Source: Chamaea fasciata (Eukaryota > Chordata > Aves > Passeriformes > Sylviidae). From it: a stretch of DNA of 64,000 nt. The stretch covers positions 84,346,087-84,410,086 of the forward strand of contig JARCOQ010000002.1 in the NCBI GenBank assembly GCA_029207755.1. The letters are read 5' to 3'. Below, piece by piece: positions 52,607 through 64,000 of the stretch. The position numbers and the translations under genes were made by a program. Below the pieces are notes generated by a model. The model ran no database searches and was not told the DNA's origin. It was given only the letters and a program-made list of their open reading frames with translations. The first letter of the stretch is position 1. Each line of letters starts with the position of its first letter.

Positions 52607-55600
52607 CAATACTGGTTCTTTAAGCAGTTTAATTTTGTGTGGCACTGTAATAGCAAAGTCTGGTATATGGGCTAAAGCTAATTTCTGGAATTGCTGCCAG
52701 AGGAAACTCTGAGGCAACAATATGGAAAACATCCTCTCAGTTGTTCTGAATGTAAGCATTGCGCCCTGGAACCCACTGAGATCTCAGCTAGTACTCAATA
52801 TTTTTTCTGCCTTCAAGCTGTACTTTAGATTGTCCAGATGAAAGCAGATGAGAACATCCAAATGAGGTGGATGTCATGGATAAATGTTGCCCAGACAAGA
52901 ACAGAACTGGAAGGAAGATGTAGGACTTCATAGTTTTAGGAGGATCTGGAGAAAATTGAGCACTTACATACAGTCTGAGATGTTGGGTTTGCCTGTTAAA
53001 TGTGAAAATGATGAGTTATTAATGTTCTTCTTAACATGAAATAGCCAAACTGCATTAACTTCTTGAGTGCTTTATTGCAGTGATTAGATAAAGTGTGGCC
53101 TTCAGAGTTTTAAGGGAGATGTATGGCACAGTTACATACAGAAAAATAGTCTCCCCATCTGAGTATCAGTGAACAACTCCATCAGGACTGTGCATGTAAT
53201 TAGCATTGATAAAAATTCTTTCAGTTTTTATGTGTTTGTTTAAAAGAATTGGAATAATTTTTTCAACTAAAAACAGTTGCACTTCTTAAGAAGTGCTTAT
53301 CTTTAGAAGCTCTTTACAAATGACTTTTTATGTGTACATAGTGAGTATATTAATGCTTTTTTAATGTCCTCGGTCAAGTTGTCCTGAGATCAAATGAGGC
53401 AGATGTGCAGAACAAGAGGAATAAGAAGGAATAAAATTTCCATTGAAGTGTCTGAAACTCTTAAAGAATGGGATTTTCCTCAGTAACTGTGCAGGTCCAT
53501 GCTTAATTTACCTTTTAAAATGCACCTTAAAGATAGGAAGAGCTCCCTTGGAATGGTCATCTGATTGCACTGCCTTAAATGTAGTGGGGGAACACCAAAA
53601 GGAGGATTTAGTCCACCAGATTTGTTCATCTATCTTGCACCTGAATTTTAGGCACTCATAAAGTATTCCTAAGTTTCCACAAGCCATTAATTATTGGTTC
53701 AGAGAACAAGGACCCTGGAAAGCTCCTGCACAGAGCTCATGTCTTACCAAAATTTGGCACCTAAATTCTCCCTAGGAAGATTTCCTGTTTTTTCTTGAAT
53801 TGTGTAGGCAGCAGGCACAGATTCAGGAGGTTTGTGTCATTAGGTATCTGCTATTTCAGTGGGTTCCCTTCAGCAGGGCATTATTTCTTCTCCAGTGTTT
53901 TCAGAGCAATGAGCTGAGATGAATCTTTTTGCAGTGTCTTGGTGCAGCACTTTAGGGGAGATATTCAATGTTAATATCTGTGATGGCTCTGAAAATCAGG
54001 ATGAGAATCTTACCTGGCTGTGAGCCAGGTTGCATCCAGGCTGTTCTTCAACTCCCACCTCCTTGTGTGATACCATTTAGGAAGTCTCAATACTAACCAT
54101 GATCTATCTGTCCTGCTATATATAAAGCAACTGTTATTTTTCTCTCCCAATATATATGTTTGCTGGAAGAATGATAGGACTATTTTAGCATTTTTGGCAG
54201 AAAACATAAGAGGTTGCGAATCATGCCACTTAGAGAAACCCTAATGTTAGATGTCTCTCTGGAACAGTCTTGTTTTAAAATCAAGTTCTAGAAAATAGCT
54301 TTTTCTTTCTTCAGTTTGTATAAAGTTTCATTACATGTTCTGCTTTTGTGTTTCATGTTGTTATCACAACTAGTTTCTTGGCTGAAAAATCATTTATTCT
54401 GGGTAGTAAATGTTTCATTATAGTTAACAATAGTGAGGTTTCTTTCAACATGAGGTGTAATGGAGATACCACTGCCAAGAGAAGTAAAATTACTACTTCC
54501 ACATTATAAGCCTGAATCGTTGAGGTTTTCTGGCTACCTTTCCATAGCAAGTTTCACTAGTAGCAAAAAAATTAGCAGTTTTCAGAAAGTATGAATATGA
54601 TAAGAGGCACCTTTATGCCTTATCATCACTATATGCGTGGATTTGTTTCTAGCAACTGTAACGTACATTTGCACATGCTAATCCTCCAAAAAAGAAAAAA
54701 AAATAATGCCCCTAAAGTAACATGAAGATTATGGAGTCTATTTAGAAACTTCAGTTACGGAGAGATTTCATCCTCTTCAGTGTTTCTCAAAAACACACTC
54801 TACTAATCTATTTTGTCTGATTAGTATCAGATTCAGAGTCTCCTTCTTATTTTCCTAGAAACAGATGTTATCATTTGTGGTGGAATGGAGACATATTCTG
54901 GGCATTATGTAACCTCCTTTGGCATTAACTTACGCTACATGTTTTTCCTTCATTTTGCCATAGCATTGTAATTGTACCCAAATGGTTCTCAACATGTTTC
55001 CATAGATACTTGACATGTTCAGACTTTGTGCAATGTATGCCTTGGTCTCACAGATAGCTCTTGTTTTTAAACTCTGAGATCTGCTACACCCATAGTTTTC
55101 AAATCATAATTGATACTGGTTATAACATAGCAGTTATGTTCACATATTTCAGTGCTGTCCACCAGCTCTTATTTTGTAGCTTGTGATGAATTTTGCAACA
55201 TCTCTGCTTGCCACTGAAGTGTTCATAGAGTGCTATGGGCTCCCTTAGTGGGAACCCTCTCCACACCAGCAGGTGTTGGGAGGAGAGGTGTGGGACTGAA
55301 GGCGAAGGCTGCAGACCAGGCAAGAGAACAGATGATTTGGGAAAGCTGTGTGAACATAAAAGACCTGTGGAGAAACAGCTACATGCTGGAGCCTCCCTAA
55401 AGAAAGGCCTGATGTGACACTTCTGTGTTTGCATTAGTTTGAGGTTCTCCTTCAGAAGTTGCTGCTCTGTTTGGGCCCTGCCAATTACCTCCCAAGTTTT
55501 TTTAGTTAGCTTGTACCTAACCAGAAGATTTGACACAGCACTTGTAGGCAATTCATTGGAACATATTTTAAATCACTGGGCACAGAGATGTACCTGAATC

Positions 55601-58025
55601 ATTCTTTTGTGCTACCCCAATCTATTTCTGCCTCATGAGATGAAAAGGAAGGACCTGGCTGACATCAAGAACAGACACAAAGTATGCTTTGTACATGCAC
55701 AGCAGCTCTTTGATTGTCTTTTGTGGAGGGCCTTTCCTCTTCCACGGACTTAATTTCTTGCTGTTTCTTTAAAATCCTACTGGCCAACCTCAGCTGGCAG
55801 GGAAGGCAAAGGAGTCAGATTTCTTTTGAAGTAAAGATGATTATTGCTTCAAAAGAATGTCAGCGGGTGGGCTTGCACTGGGAAACGACATTTTATCTGG
55901 ATGTTTTGAGAGGCTTGAAAACCTCGGGGTTGCAGCTGGAACATATGTAGGAAAGGGTATGCTCTATAAGCCAGGTCAAACAGGCTGAACACCCCAAAAA
56001 AGTACAAGAAAACATCTTCCAATCTTCTGGTACGTGTATTTTACAAGCCCTGCTGAGGTGAATGTAGGAGCCTGTGCTGGGAGTAAGCTGGGGCAGCGCT
56101 ACAAAGAAGCACAGGTGCCCCAACCACTGGATCTGATGGAGCAAATCTGCATCATCCATTTCCATTCATTAACTGTAATTTTTGTCAGTGGAGAAGTACA
56201 GGAATTAAGAGATAATTACCTAGTAGTCCCCATCCTCTCAATTTAATGTATAAAATTTCTAGTATGCAGACCTTACACAAGCAGAACAGATTACAGCTGC
56301 ATGGCCTTCTCATTTCTTTGGCAGGTGTTGCTTATGATAATTTTCCCAAACTTAAAAAAAGAAATTCTAGAGAAAAGGCAAGACATATTTTATCTTAAGT
56401 TATTATTAAATACATATATGTATGTTATCTTAAGTAATTTTCATAATTCCTTATTATGCCAAAAAAGTTAAAATACGTTTAAAATAAGTAAACAATTATT
56501 TTTGTAATTTTGTAATGGAGACAGTTTGAAAATCTTCAGCCTTTTGTACATACTAAGTGGTGTCTACATGTCAAGAAAGCAAAATTATGAGCATGATCTT
56601 TATCAGCTCATGTTGCAAAGGAGACCAGAAGAAAATAAAGCATAACTAGTATGAAAAGAAAATGTCATTTATGAGTTTCTGTGTTTCTAGATTAGAAACT
56701 GACATTTTTTTTAAAAATCATCAATAGTTTTGGGTTTTTGAGTTTTTGCTGAACAAAGTAGCAGTTTTGCTGCTAACCAAAGTTAATCTCAAATCTGGCA
56801 CTCACCCGCAGGCTGTTCTGCTTCAAAACAGAGCATTGGCCAAATACATGCAATAGACTAATGGTTGACTAATACAAATTTTAAATAGAAAAGAAAGTAG
56901 TTTTCTCTGTGTGCATACACTTGAAAGGATGTTTCATCCTTTTTGTGTTTATATTCAAGAGCAGATATGCCAGGATAATGGCTCTTTTTCATTGCATTTT
57001 GACTCCTGCCAGGGCCACATTTGGTGTTGGCTAACAAAAGTGTTGATGTCAATGCAGCTGTATCAGCTGACTTTTCAGCTGTTCATCTTCAGATTTATGC
57101 CAGTGTTTACCTGTAACAATATGCTCAGAAAAGTGAAAGCACTAGGAAGTTCTACTTCCAATTGTGACAGAGACGAGCGTGAAGATTTGCGTGACTGTGG
57201 GTTTAAACCACAGCTGACATATACATTCTTTGCATGCAAGTGTATTGATAAATACTGCATGGTGTGCAGGAGGATGCACATTTTTAATATTTGAGCTCAA
57301 CAGAACATGTTATAGTAGCTGGGCATAGCTGTCTGAAATTAATAGTACATCATTGTGATTTAACTAGAGAATAACAACAATGTCTATTCCTTCTGCAGAA
57401 TGGCATTAGTTCATGGCAGCATATTGATTTGTGGGCCTTTTATCTAACTCTCCAAGCTTGAAAATTCAGTATCTCTGACCTCTTCCTGTGGTTCATCATG
57501 GTTTGCAGCATTCATTTCTTGTAGCATCAGCCTTAAGTATATTGTAAGTAATAAAATGTATCTTCAGGCTCATGATAAATGAGGGCAGGTAGAGGTAGAG
57601 TTGTGGGCTGTCAGTTTCTAGGGTAGATATCCATGTCAGAGTTTCCTGTGACCATTGTAGGGGACTGGACTCACTGAGATGCTGCATTCCATTCCTGTGT
57701 TCCTGCCAGAATTCCCTGAGCCTTTCTGCAAAATATTCCAGGAGGTTTGATGATTTAAGTAAACTTGCCAAAACCTTTTTTTAACAAGTCCCTTGGAAAC
57801 AGTGCCTGTAGCTGTCACAAAATTAGTAGTTTAGGCCACTTCAAGAATAACAATTAAAGGTGTTACCAAAAGCAGGTTTTAATATAAATTTGTGAAAGCA
57901 TGACTTAGAAGTGTTTGATGGCAAGGTTCACTCTATTACTACAGAGATGAAGCATACAGGGAAGTAGAATTATATTGAATTTTGCATGATTTACCCAAGG
58001 GCCACAGTAAGGGTGCATGTGGTAA

Positions 58026-58276
58026 GGGAGATTTCCATGTTGAGTCATGAGTTAATGGAGTGGACCCCCTTGCTTCCCAAACTTCTGGTGTAGCCGACGT
58101 GCAACTCAATCCAAACTTCATCTCAGACTTCATCCATGGGGTGGGAATATAAGGGATTTAAGAGGGAAATCCTGCTGTTGGGTCACAAGGTTCAGAATGG
58201 ACTCCCTTGCTTTCTAAACTTCAGACACAGCCTGGCTGTGGCTGAGTTCAGTCTTGGCCTCAGACCTGGGCAATGG
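58026..58276 (+). repeat. Diverged tandem duplication, unit about 115 nt
   Basis: Two segments, 58026-58138 and 58164-58276, align over nearly all their length at an offset of about 138 nt. Shared blocks include GTTGRGTCA, GGAC(C)CCCTTGCTT followed by AAACTTC, CTCAGAC and CATGG/CAATGG. The surrounding region (about 57900-58330) looks like old interspersed-repeat DNA, possibly an LTR, but I cannot name a family. Confidence 0.6.
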
Positions 58277-59748
58277 TTTATGTCTGAAGGATTTAGCAGC
58301 ACTCAATAATTGACTAATTTAATATTTACAAAGTGATTAAATAGAATTAACCTTAATCAAAATGGTAAGTCAGTTATCTGTAGGGGTTTAAATCAATTCT
58401 CACGTGCACGCACACAGACACAAAGATGTGTGTATATATGTATGCACAAAGGTGCTTTGTCAGAAGTTCCATTCTGTTTCACTGGAGGGTCAGTGAATTC
58501 CTTAGCATTGAATGTCTTGGCATTTCTCAGTGGGAAAGGCTTGAGTGTCAAGGACTGGGAATGTTGGCCCAGGCCAACTCATCAGCTTTTGGTGATAGTC
58601 CTCTGAGTACTGCAAGTTGACAGTTTGCAAGCACTGAGTGTCATCTCACTCTGAGGGACATGCTCGTACAGCCTGCCATGATCTGGTAGAACTCAAAGGG
58701 CCTCACTTATGACAACTGTTTATAGGGTCACAAGATGACTGGCATTTTTTTCATTAGTCCATTTCCATTCTGACTGTAACCTAAGTGTATATTTACTGAA
58801 ATTATTCAAAAGCCCAGTTTCAGTGGAATTATGATTCAGGTGGGTAATGTTCCAAGGCTGTTAGGGCATGACTTACTATTTCTCAGTGTCCTCCTTGGTC
58901 AGACAGCACATGTCGCTGATATGAACATTGCCACTCCACCTTAGCCATGCAAGGGTTCCTGGTATGGTCAAGGGACATTTCACCACCCAACTCATTACAC
59001 AAAAGCCAAGGCCTAATTGAGAATTATTGAAATTGTAGAACAGGCTTGAGTAGGTAGAGCAGAGCCCAGGCGGGGTAGGGAATGCACCACCACAGAGGCC
59101 CTGTACTGAGTCTGCAGAGGACTGCCATTCTTTTGGGCTCCTTCTCTTTTAGAAAGTCTGGCTTTTCTAACTCTCTATATTATATAATTTTACAGGCATA
59201 ATATAACATCAAGAATAAAAATTTAGTAGGTAATGTAAAACTTGGACAACAAAGTCCTGTCTCTGCAGAATCAATGGAAAAAGCTTAATCTAATCAATGG
59301 GGTCACTTGGTGTGTTTGTACTGGCTGCAGAATATGAGGTGTTCAGGGTTCTCGAGGTGAGCTAACTTGCATGTTCAGAGGACTAGGCTGAGCATGTTAA
59401 AGCAAAGCTTCATAGGCCTGATGTATTCATGTCCAGATAGTTTTTGAACCACCCCATGTGAAGACTATCGTGCCATACTCTGCAGAGAAGGCTTGCAGTG
59501 ACCACTCACTGGCTGCAGTGAGACAAGTCTCAGTTCAGAGCTCTGCTAGAGGACACAGAGCAACCCAGTCTAAAGAGGATTAGGAAGTAATTTTCCATGA
59601 AGACAGTAATTTTCCATCCACTATTGACCCTTGTTAGCAAAGAGCTGATCAAGTGAAATATTGGGCCAAATTGTTCCTGTGTGCCTAATGAAGGGGGCTG
59701 TGCCCTGGGGCCCTGGTGCATGTCCAGGAGGTCTTACATTCATAGATT

Positions 59749-60135
59749 TATTGAATCATAGAATGGTTTGGCTTGGTAAGGACCTTTAAAGATCGCTTAG
59801 TCCAATACTCCTGCCAGGAGCAGGGACACTCTTCAATGTATCAGGTTGCTCAAAGCCCTGTAACACTTTAAAGGATAGGGCATCTGCAGCTTCACTGGGC
59901 AACCTGTTCCAGTGTCCCAACAGACTCACCATAAGAATTTTCTCCCTTATATGTTTCATCAAAACCTATCCTTTTTCAGTTTAAAACCATTACTCCCTGT
60001 CCTGTGGCTATTGGCACTGGTAATAATTGTCTTTTCTATAAGTCCCCTTTATATACTGGAAGACCGCAATAAGGTCTCCCTGCAGTCTTCTGTTTTCCAG
60101 GCTGAACAACTTCATGTATTCTAGCAGAGCCATTT
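59749..60135 (-). mobile_element. CR1 LINE fragment, about 390 nt
   Basis: This is the longest CR1 copy in the window. It reads, in reverse orientation, TTGAATCATAGAATGGTTTG, AAGGACCTTTAAAGATCGC, CAGGTTGCTCAAAGCCCTG, CTGGGCAACCTGTTCCAGTG, TTTCAGTTTAAAACCATTAC, AATAAGGTCTCCCTGCAG and TTCCAGGCTGAACAACTTC. The 3' terminus is at the left, with part of the ATTCTATG-type tail. It is 5' truncated, untranslatable and inserted antisense to ATP10A. Confidence 0.92.
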
Positions 60136-62154
60136 GGCCTTGTGTTGCTTGATATCCACCCTTCCTGCCACCGTGTATATAGTTGTGGCAGTTGCTAAGC
60201 ATGTGAGGGATGAGGAAATGCTAAAATAGCAGTGCTTTTCAAACAATAGAAATTAAATAAAAAATAATAGTGCTTATAGCATAGTATGGGACTACTTGCT
60301 ATTTTTATCCTGATAGTGCTTTTGTACTGCTGCTCCTTGTACATGCATTTGTACATCACCCAGTTTCACAGTTAAGTTAAATTAAAAAGGATGAAGAACA
60401 ACAGACACATGTGAAGGGATTTGGAGTTACAGATTGCAGAGCTAACAAACCATTCAGATCTGCAGTGCGGTAATTTGTACTGTATTATGGCACACTGGGT
60501 TTCAAAGCAATTCATTCTCATTGGCAGAGACAGTTAAATGTTTGTTTCAGCCTGATTATGAAGAAAATGCATAATTTCAGCACTTAGCAGGTGTATTACC
60601 TGCCTTTGTTAGATTATCACGTTTTACACTTGGTTCGTACTAATCCTTTTCAGGTTTTATCAAAATAGAAATCAGATACATCATTCTCATTCTTCCCCTT
60701 ATAAACTGGATGTTATGAAAAGACAATGAAGAAAATCTGGGGGATAAAACCTGGTCTGATACATGACCCTTCATTGTTCAGGATTTTGGCTGAATATATA
60801 TGAAAAAAAAGCCAATTAAGTTACTAATTTCTCTAACACCAGTGAAGGCATAACTATCAGTAAGTCCAAAGTAACAACATGTCCAACTTCCTTGTTTCCA
60901 CTTCATTACAAATCTATTCACATTACTGCTGAAAGTGATGGTTTTTAAAATAATATACTTTAAGCAACATAAAACAGCTGCCACCACCTCTCCCCACCCC
61001 TCATCAGAATCCCATTCTGCCAGTTAAAGTGCTGTCCCAGGAGACAAGTCTCTGGTAACAGTGCCAGCGCTGACAATTGTCTTGGTTCTCACACAGCAGA
61101 AGGCCTTCTAATGTCTTAGAAAAGTGTCAGCATATTAGCTTCCCATTTCCAGGAGGTATTTTGACAAGTCAGTATTGGGGCTGTTTTGAAATTGATTTCT
61201 TTCAAAATCACAACAGAATAAATCACTTTCCACAAATGCCAAGAAAGCAGGTGAGTCTGTGCCTGCTGTAAAACTAAAATCTGAAATTTTAGCTAAAATA
61301 GTTAAGCAGTCACCTGTTCCTTTTTCCTCTTGCTCTCAAGAAAAAGTTAGAAATCAAAAAATATAGCAAACTAGCATGACTTAAAACTACAGATGTTTAG
61401 TGCTTGTACTCCAAAATGAAAGGTTCAGGGTAACTAAGCAGGAATCAGCTATGTAAAAGACAACACTCTGGCTAGAATGGGAATGGAGCAGAAATACTTA
61501 AAAGACTTTAGAGTGGCCTTTCCCAGGTGTAGTTAGAACTGCATTCTACTACACAACATGTCCTTGTAGTTCCAGGTTTAGTGATGAATAGTGGAAATTC
61601 TGCTCATTTAGGGATCTTTGTCCAGCTATGAAGTAAAGCAGTATACAGAGTTTGTCCCTGTTGGAAAAAGAGAACAAGGGCAAGTTATCTGAGGGTTTAT
61701 CAGAGGGTGGCATGTGAGGGAGAACATTCAGGAGCCGTTCCAAGCAGGTGTCCTGTGCCCAGACCTGTTCTCATTTTCTCTCTTTCCCTAAAAGTGACTC
61801 ATTTTCACACAATATGGGCACCAGCCCTCTCTCCTTCTTGGGGTCATATGGGTGACTGAGAGCACAGAGGGAGAGAAAGGAGAATGTGTGAAACTCCTGT
61901 TTACTCTGCTTCATCAAGTCTGACATCAACATGTTTTCCTCTGGATCTTAAAAGAGGGTCTTGGTAACTCAGACCTGGTTCTGAGTCACTGGTAAATGGC
62001 CTCTTAGCACTCTGCACGGACTTTTCCCAGAGTAACTTGAGAGTTCCTGAGGACCTTCGAAAGGCACTCCTGTAACAGGTACTCTTTTTACAAATCAAAC
62101 CAGATTTATCAGAAGTATCTCAGTCTGTGCAAGTTTTTCATTAAAAGTCTTGTA
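60136..62154. other. Intron 1, last 2 kb before exon 2: no further feature
   Basis: Unremarkable AT-rich intronic DNA leading to the TATC array. No exon-like segment was recognised. Confidence 0.6.
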
Positions 62155-62182
62155 TATCTATCTATCTATCTATCTATCTATA
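62155..62182 (+). repeat. (TATC)7 microsatellite next to the ATP10A exon 2 acceptor
   Basis: Seven TATC units end 16 nt before the first base of exon 2. The remaining 16 nt is TAT-A-A plus a T run and CCAG. The array thus covers about -44 to -17 relative to the exon, the window where the branch point normally lies. Confidence 0.95.
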
Positions 62183-62198
62183 TAATTTTTTTTTCCAG

Positions 62199-62403
62199 AA
62201 ATGAGAAGAAATATATTAGCAGATACTGGAAAGAAGTGAAAGTCGGAGACTTTGTGCAGCTTCGCTGTAATGAAATTATACCTGCTGACATATTGCTGCT
62301 CTCCTCAAGTGATCCGGATGGGCTGTGCCACATAGAAACAGCCAACCTGGATGGTGAAACTAACTTAAAACAAAGACAGGTGGTGAGGAGGTTCCTAGAG
62401 CTG
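62199..62403 (+). CDS. ATP10A: ATP10A coding exon 2 (actuator-domain core)
   Basis: This exon completes codon 148 (AG+A, Arg) and encodes residues 149-216. It begins [18 protein letters not shown], followed by [20 protein letters not shown] (169-188), [17 protein letters not shown] (189-205) and ends in RRFLEL. The DGET motif at 199-202 is the P4-ATPase version of the actuator loop. By family knowledge Glu201 takes part in dephosphorylating the aspartyl-phosphate intermediate; the motif is intact. The acceptor is a T-rich tract ending TTTTCCAG at 62198 and the donor is CTG|GTAAGTC at 62403/62404, so the exon ends in phase 0. Length is 205 nt. Phase and sequence join cleanly to exon 1, across the position where vertebrate ATP10A continues from its CLVFSR-like segment. 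The rest of the protein (P-type DKTGT site, nucleotide-binding domain, M3-M10) is not in the window, so this gene model is partial at its 3' end. Confidence 0.95.
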
Positions 62404-64000
62404 GTAAGTCTTCATTCCTAACTCTCATTTAAGATAAGAGTTTCTTTCAAGTAAGTAGCTCGTTACCAATACACTCCACACCAGCTAAATCTGCTTGATC
62501 TAATAGTGCTAATGAACTACTGTTATGGTTGTCATTAAAATGCTAGCACTTGCCAACAACTGACCTCATCATAGTATCAGAAGTTTTACCATCATTTTTC
62601 CCCTGCATTTGAATAGGAATTATTTAGGGTAATTGTGTGTGGTTGGAAAATGTTGGAAGATTTTAATGGCGTGTATTGTAGCTTGGTTCTTGAAAACACA
62701 TTTTAACTGCCTAAGGAGAAGATACTTAAATATAAACATGTACTTTTCCTGCCTGCAAACCAGATCAGTTTCAATTAGTAATCTGCCTCAAACTCGTGTT
62801 GCAGAATATCCCTCCAGCACTTGGAGCATTAAAGCTTGTAAGATTTAAAGGGACAGACGACATTCATTCTGGAGATATGTGTGTTCAGAAACTGTTTTAC
62901 TGCTCTCTCACTGTGCTTATCTCTCCCCAACAGCACTATTTTAAAACAAAACATAATCCAGATCAGTTACTGTCAGCAGAATTAAAGGAAATTACCTGAA
63001 GTTTTGCTTGCTTTTATGATCTTATTGAAACAGTATTTATTTGTATGCCCTCCTCTCCCATCCCTCTTGCCAGCTAACTCCAGCTTCCTATATTTGTCAG
63101 GGAAAAAAAAACAAAACAAAACAAAACCAAAACTTTTAGAACTCAGCTACATCAGTTCTCCTAGTAGCACTTCTAATTTGAGGGATTTTGTAAACAATGG
63201 GAGCTGTTGCCCGTGCCACTGTCATCAAAGGTAACTACAGAAGCCTGTGGTTGTACTGAGAAAGATCAGCATTAATGAAGTTATTATCCAGCCAACAGGA
63301 TAAAAGTCAATGTGCCTTCCAAATAATTGTTTGTGGTAGGTAGACCTTTTCTCTAAATAGATTGTAAACATGTGAGATAAGGACTTGTTTAATGATAGTG
63401 ATTTCCACACAGAATCTAGACATGACATGGCACCTACCACTGTGGCAACAACCTCAATCAGCTACAGACCAAACCTTTCAAAAACTCTTATTGTTTCAAA
63501 GTTAATTGAATTGCTGTTCAAACCTCCCATCCTGTTCCTGCTGAGAGGAAATCTCTCCCAGTGGATAGAGCTTCAGGGAGGTGCTCAGATGATGTATCAC
63601 AGTTTTCTGCCAAGACAGACTTCTCATGTGACTTCAGGTACATTATGTAGGACAAAACCTGTAGATTTCATTTAGGTAACTGAACACAGGTGTGTTTTAG
63701 CATTTGTGGGTACAGTTGTAAGCTAAGGGCACATTCCAGCTCTGGCTCAAAGGGAAGGCACCAGGTTCTCTACTCATTCACAGCAGATGGTTGAATTTCT
63801 GTGATCTGAGACCACTGGACACACATCATTAGGTGTTGGTAAACATGGTGAAAGGAATTGATATGTCCAACTACAAATTATTAGAAAACTGGCTTTCAAG
63901 ACCCTTGCTGCCTGAAGGAGTCCCTTATACTGTCTTGGGATCCCCAGCTCTCCAGCAGCAGAGTAATGATTCAGCATTCCTGGAAGCTGTCAGGCTGAGA
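62404..64000 (+). other. ATP10A: ATP10A intron 2, 5' part (continues past the window)
   Basis: The segment starts with a strong donor, GTAAGT. It contains a CAAAA-type simple repeat at about 63103-63134. No coding segment is recognisable in the remaining 1.6 kb; the next block expected in the protein (continuing after FLEL into the rest of the actuator domain) was not found before the window ends. Confidence 0.8.
63103..63134 (+). repeat. A-rich CAAAA repeat
   Basis: Nine A residues are followed by about five CAAAA or CCAAAA units, in intron 2. Confidence 0.85.

Larger units (their letters stand above)
51522..59748. other. Intron 1, right part: repeats, no gene
   Basis: It holds the polypyrimidine microsatellite at 52497-52606 and the tandem duplication at 58026-58276. 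Around 57900-59200 the sequence reads like decayed interspersed repeat but cannot be assigned. No gene is supported. Confidence 0.55.
20142..62198 (+). other. ATP10A: ATP10A intron 1
   Basis: This is the 42,057-nt phase-2 intron between coding exons 1 and 2. It starts GTGAGG and ends CCAG. It is mostly AT-rich unique-looking DNA with four CR1 fragments, a long CT-rich microsatellite at 52509-52606, poly-T runs, a diverged tandem duplication near 58.1 kb and a TATC repeat just before the acceptor. No open frame inside it shows a recognisable domain, and I could not support an extra or alternative exon by eye. A large first intron fits the large genomic span known for ATP10A in other vertebrates. 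Confidence 0.88.

Noticed and set aside
52487..52759. Reverse-strand ORF rich in Lys-Glu-Arg repeats
   Set aside because: It is produced by the polypyrimidine microsatellite and has no domain.
1..64000. CRISPR arrays, bacterial operons, phage or plasmid features, tRNA and rRNA genes
   Set aside because: None was seen. The sequence is vertebrate nuclear DNA, and the repeats are microsatellites or retroelement remnants, not spaced direct repeats.

Overview
The window looks like vertebrate, almost certainly avian, nuclear DNA. It has long AT-rich non-coding stretches, microsatellites, several truncated CR1-type LINE fragments and one LTR, with a single CpG island. No bacterial, phage or plasmid organisation is present. 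The species cannot be fixed by eye; a songbird is plausible.

Only one protein-coding gene is supported: the 5' end of a class 5 P4-ATPase (phospholipid flippase), best matched to ATP10A, on the + strand. Coding exon 1 (19699-20141) sits in a CpG island at about 19260-20210. It encodes the basic cytosolic N-terminus, the first two membrane segments and the stretch leading to the actuator domain. Coding exon 2 (62199-62403) encodes most of the actuator-domain core, including the DGET dephosphorylation motif. The exons join in phase across a 42,057-nt intron. Intron 2 opens at 62404 and runs off the right edge, so the phosphorylation, nucleotide-binding and remaining membrane domains lie outside the window.

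Layout: 1 to about 17.1 kb is intergenic DNA with a (CCAT)15 microsatellite and one short CR1 tail. An A/C-rich tract at 17270-17386 is interrupted by a probable solo LTR (17388-17908), about 1.8 kb upstream of the ATP10A start and in the same orientation. The CpG-island promoter and leader (about 19.1-19.7 kb) holds two G-quadruplex-capable runs and upstream ORFs. Intron 1 (20142-62198) holds four CR1 fragments, a long polypyrimidine microsatellite, a diverged tandem duplication near 58.1 kb, and a TATC microsatellite next to the exon 2 acceptor.

No novel multi-gene system was found. Apart from the two exons, the open reading frames on both strands are short and lack recognisable domains, and they fit chance ORFs in non-coding DNA. 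The points most worth a second look are the leader uORFs and G-runs, the repeat beside the exon 2 acceptor, and the promoter-proximal LTR.
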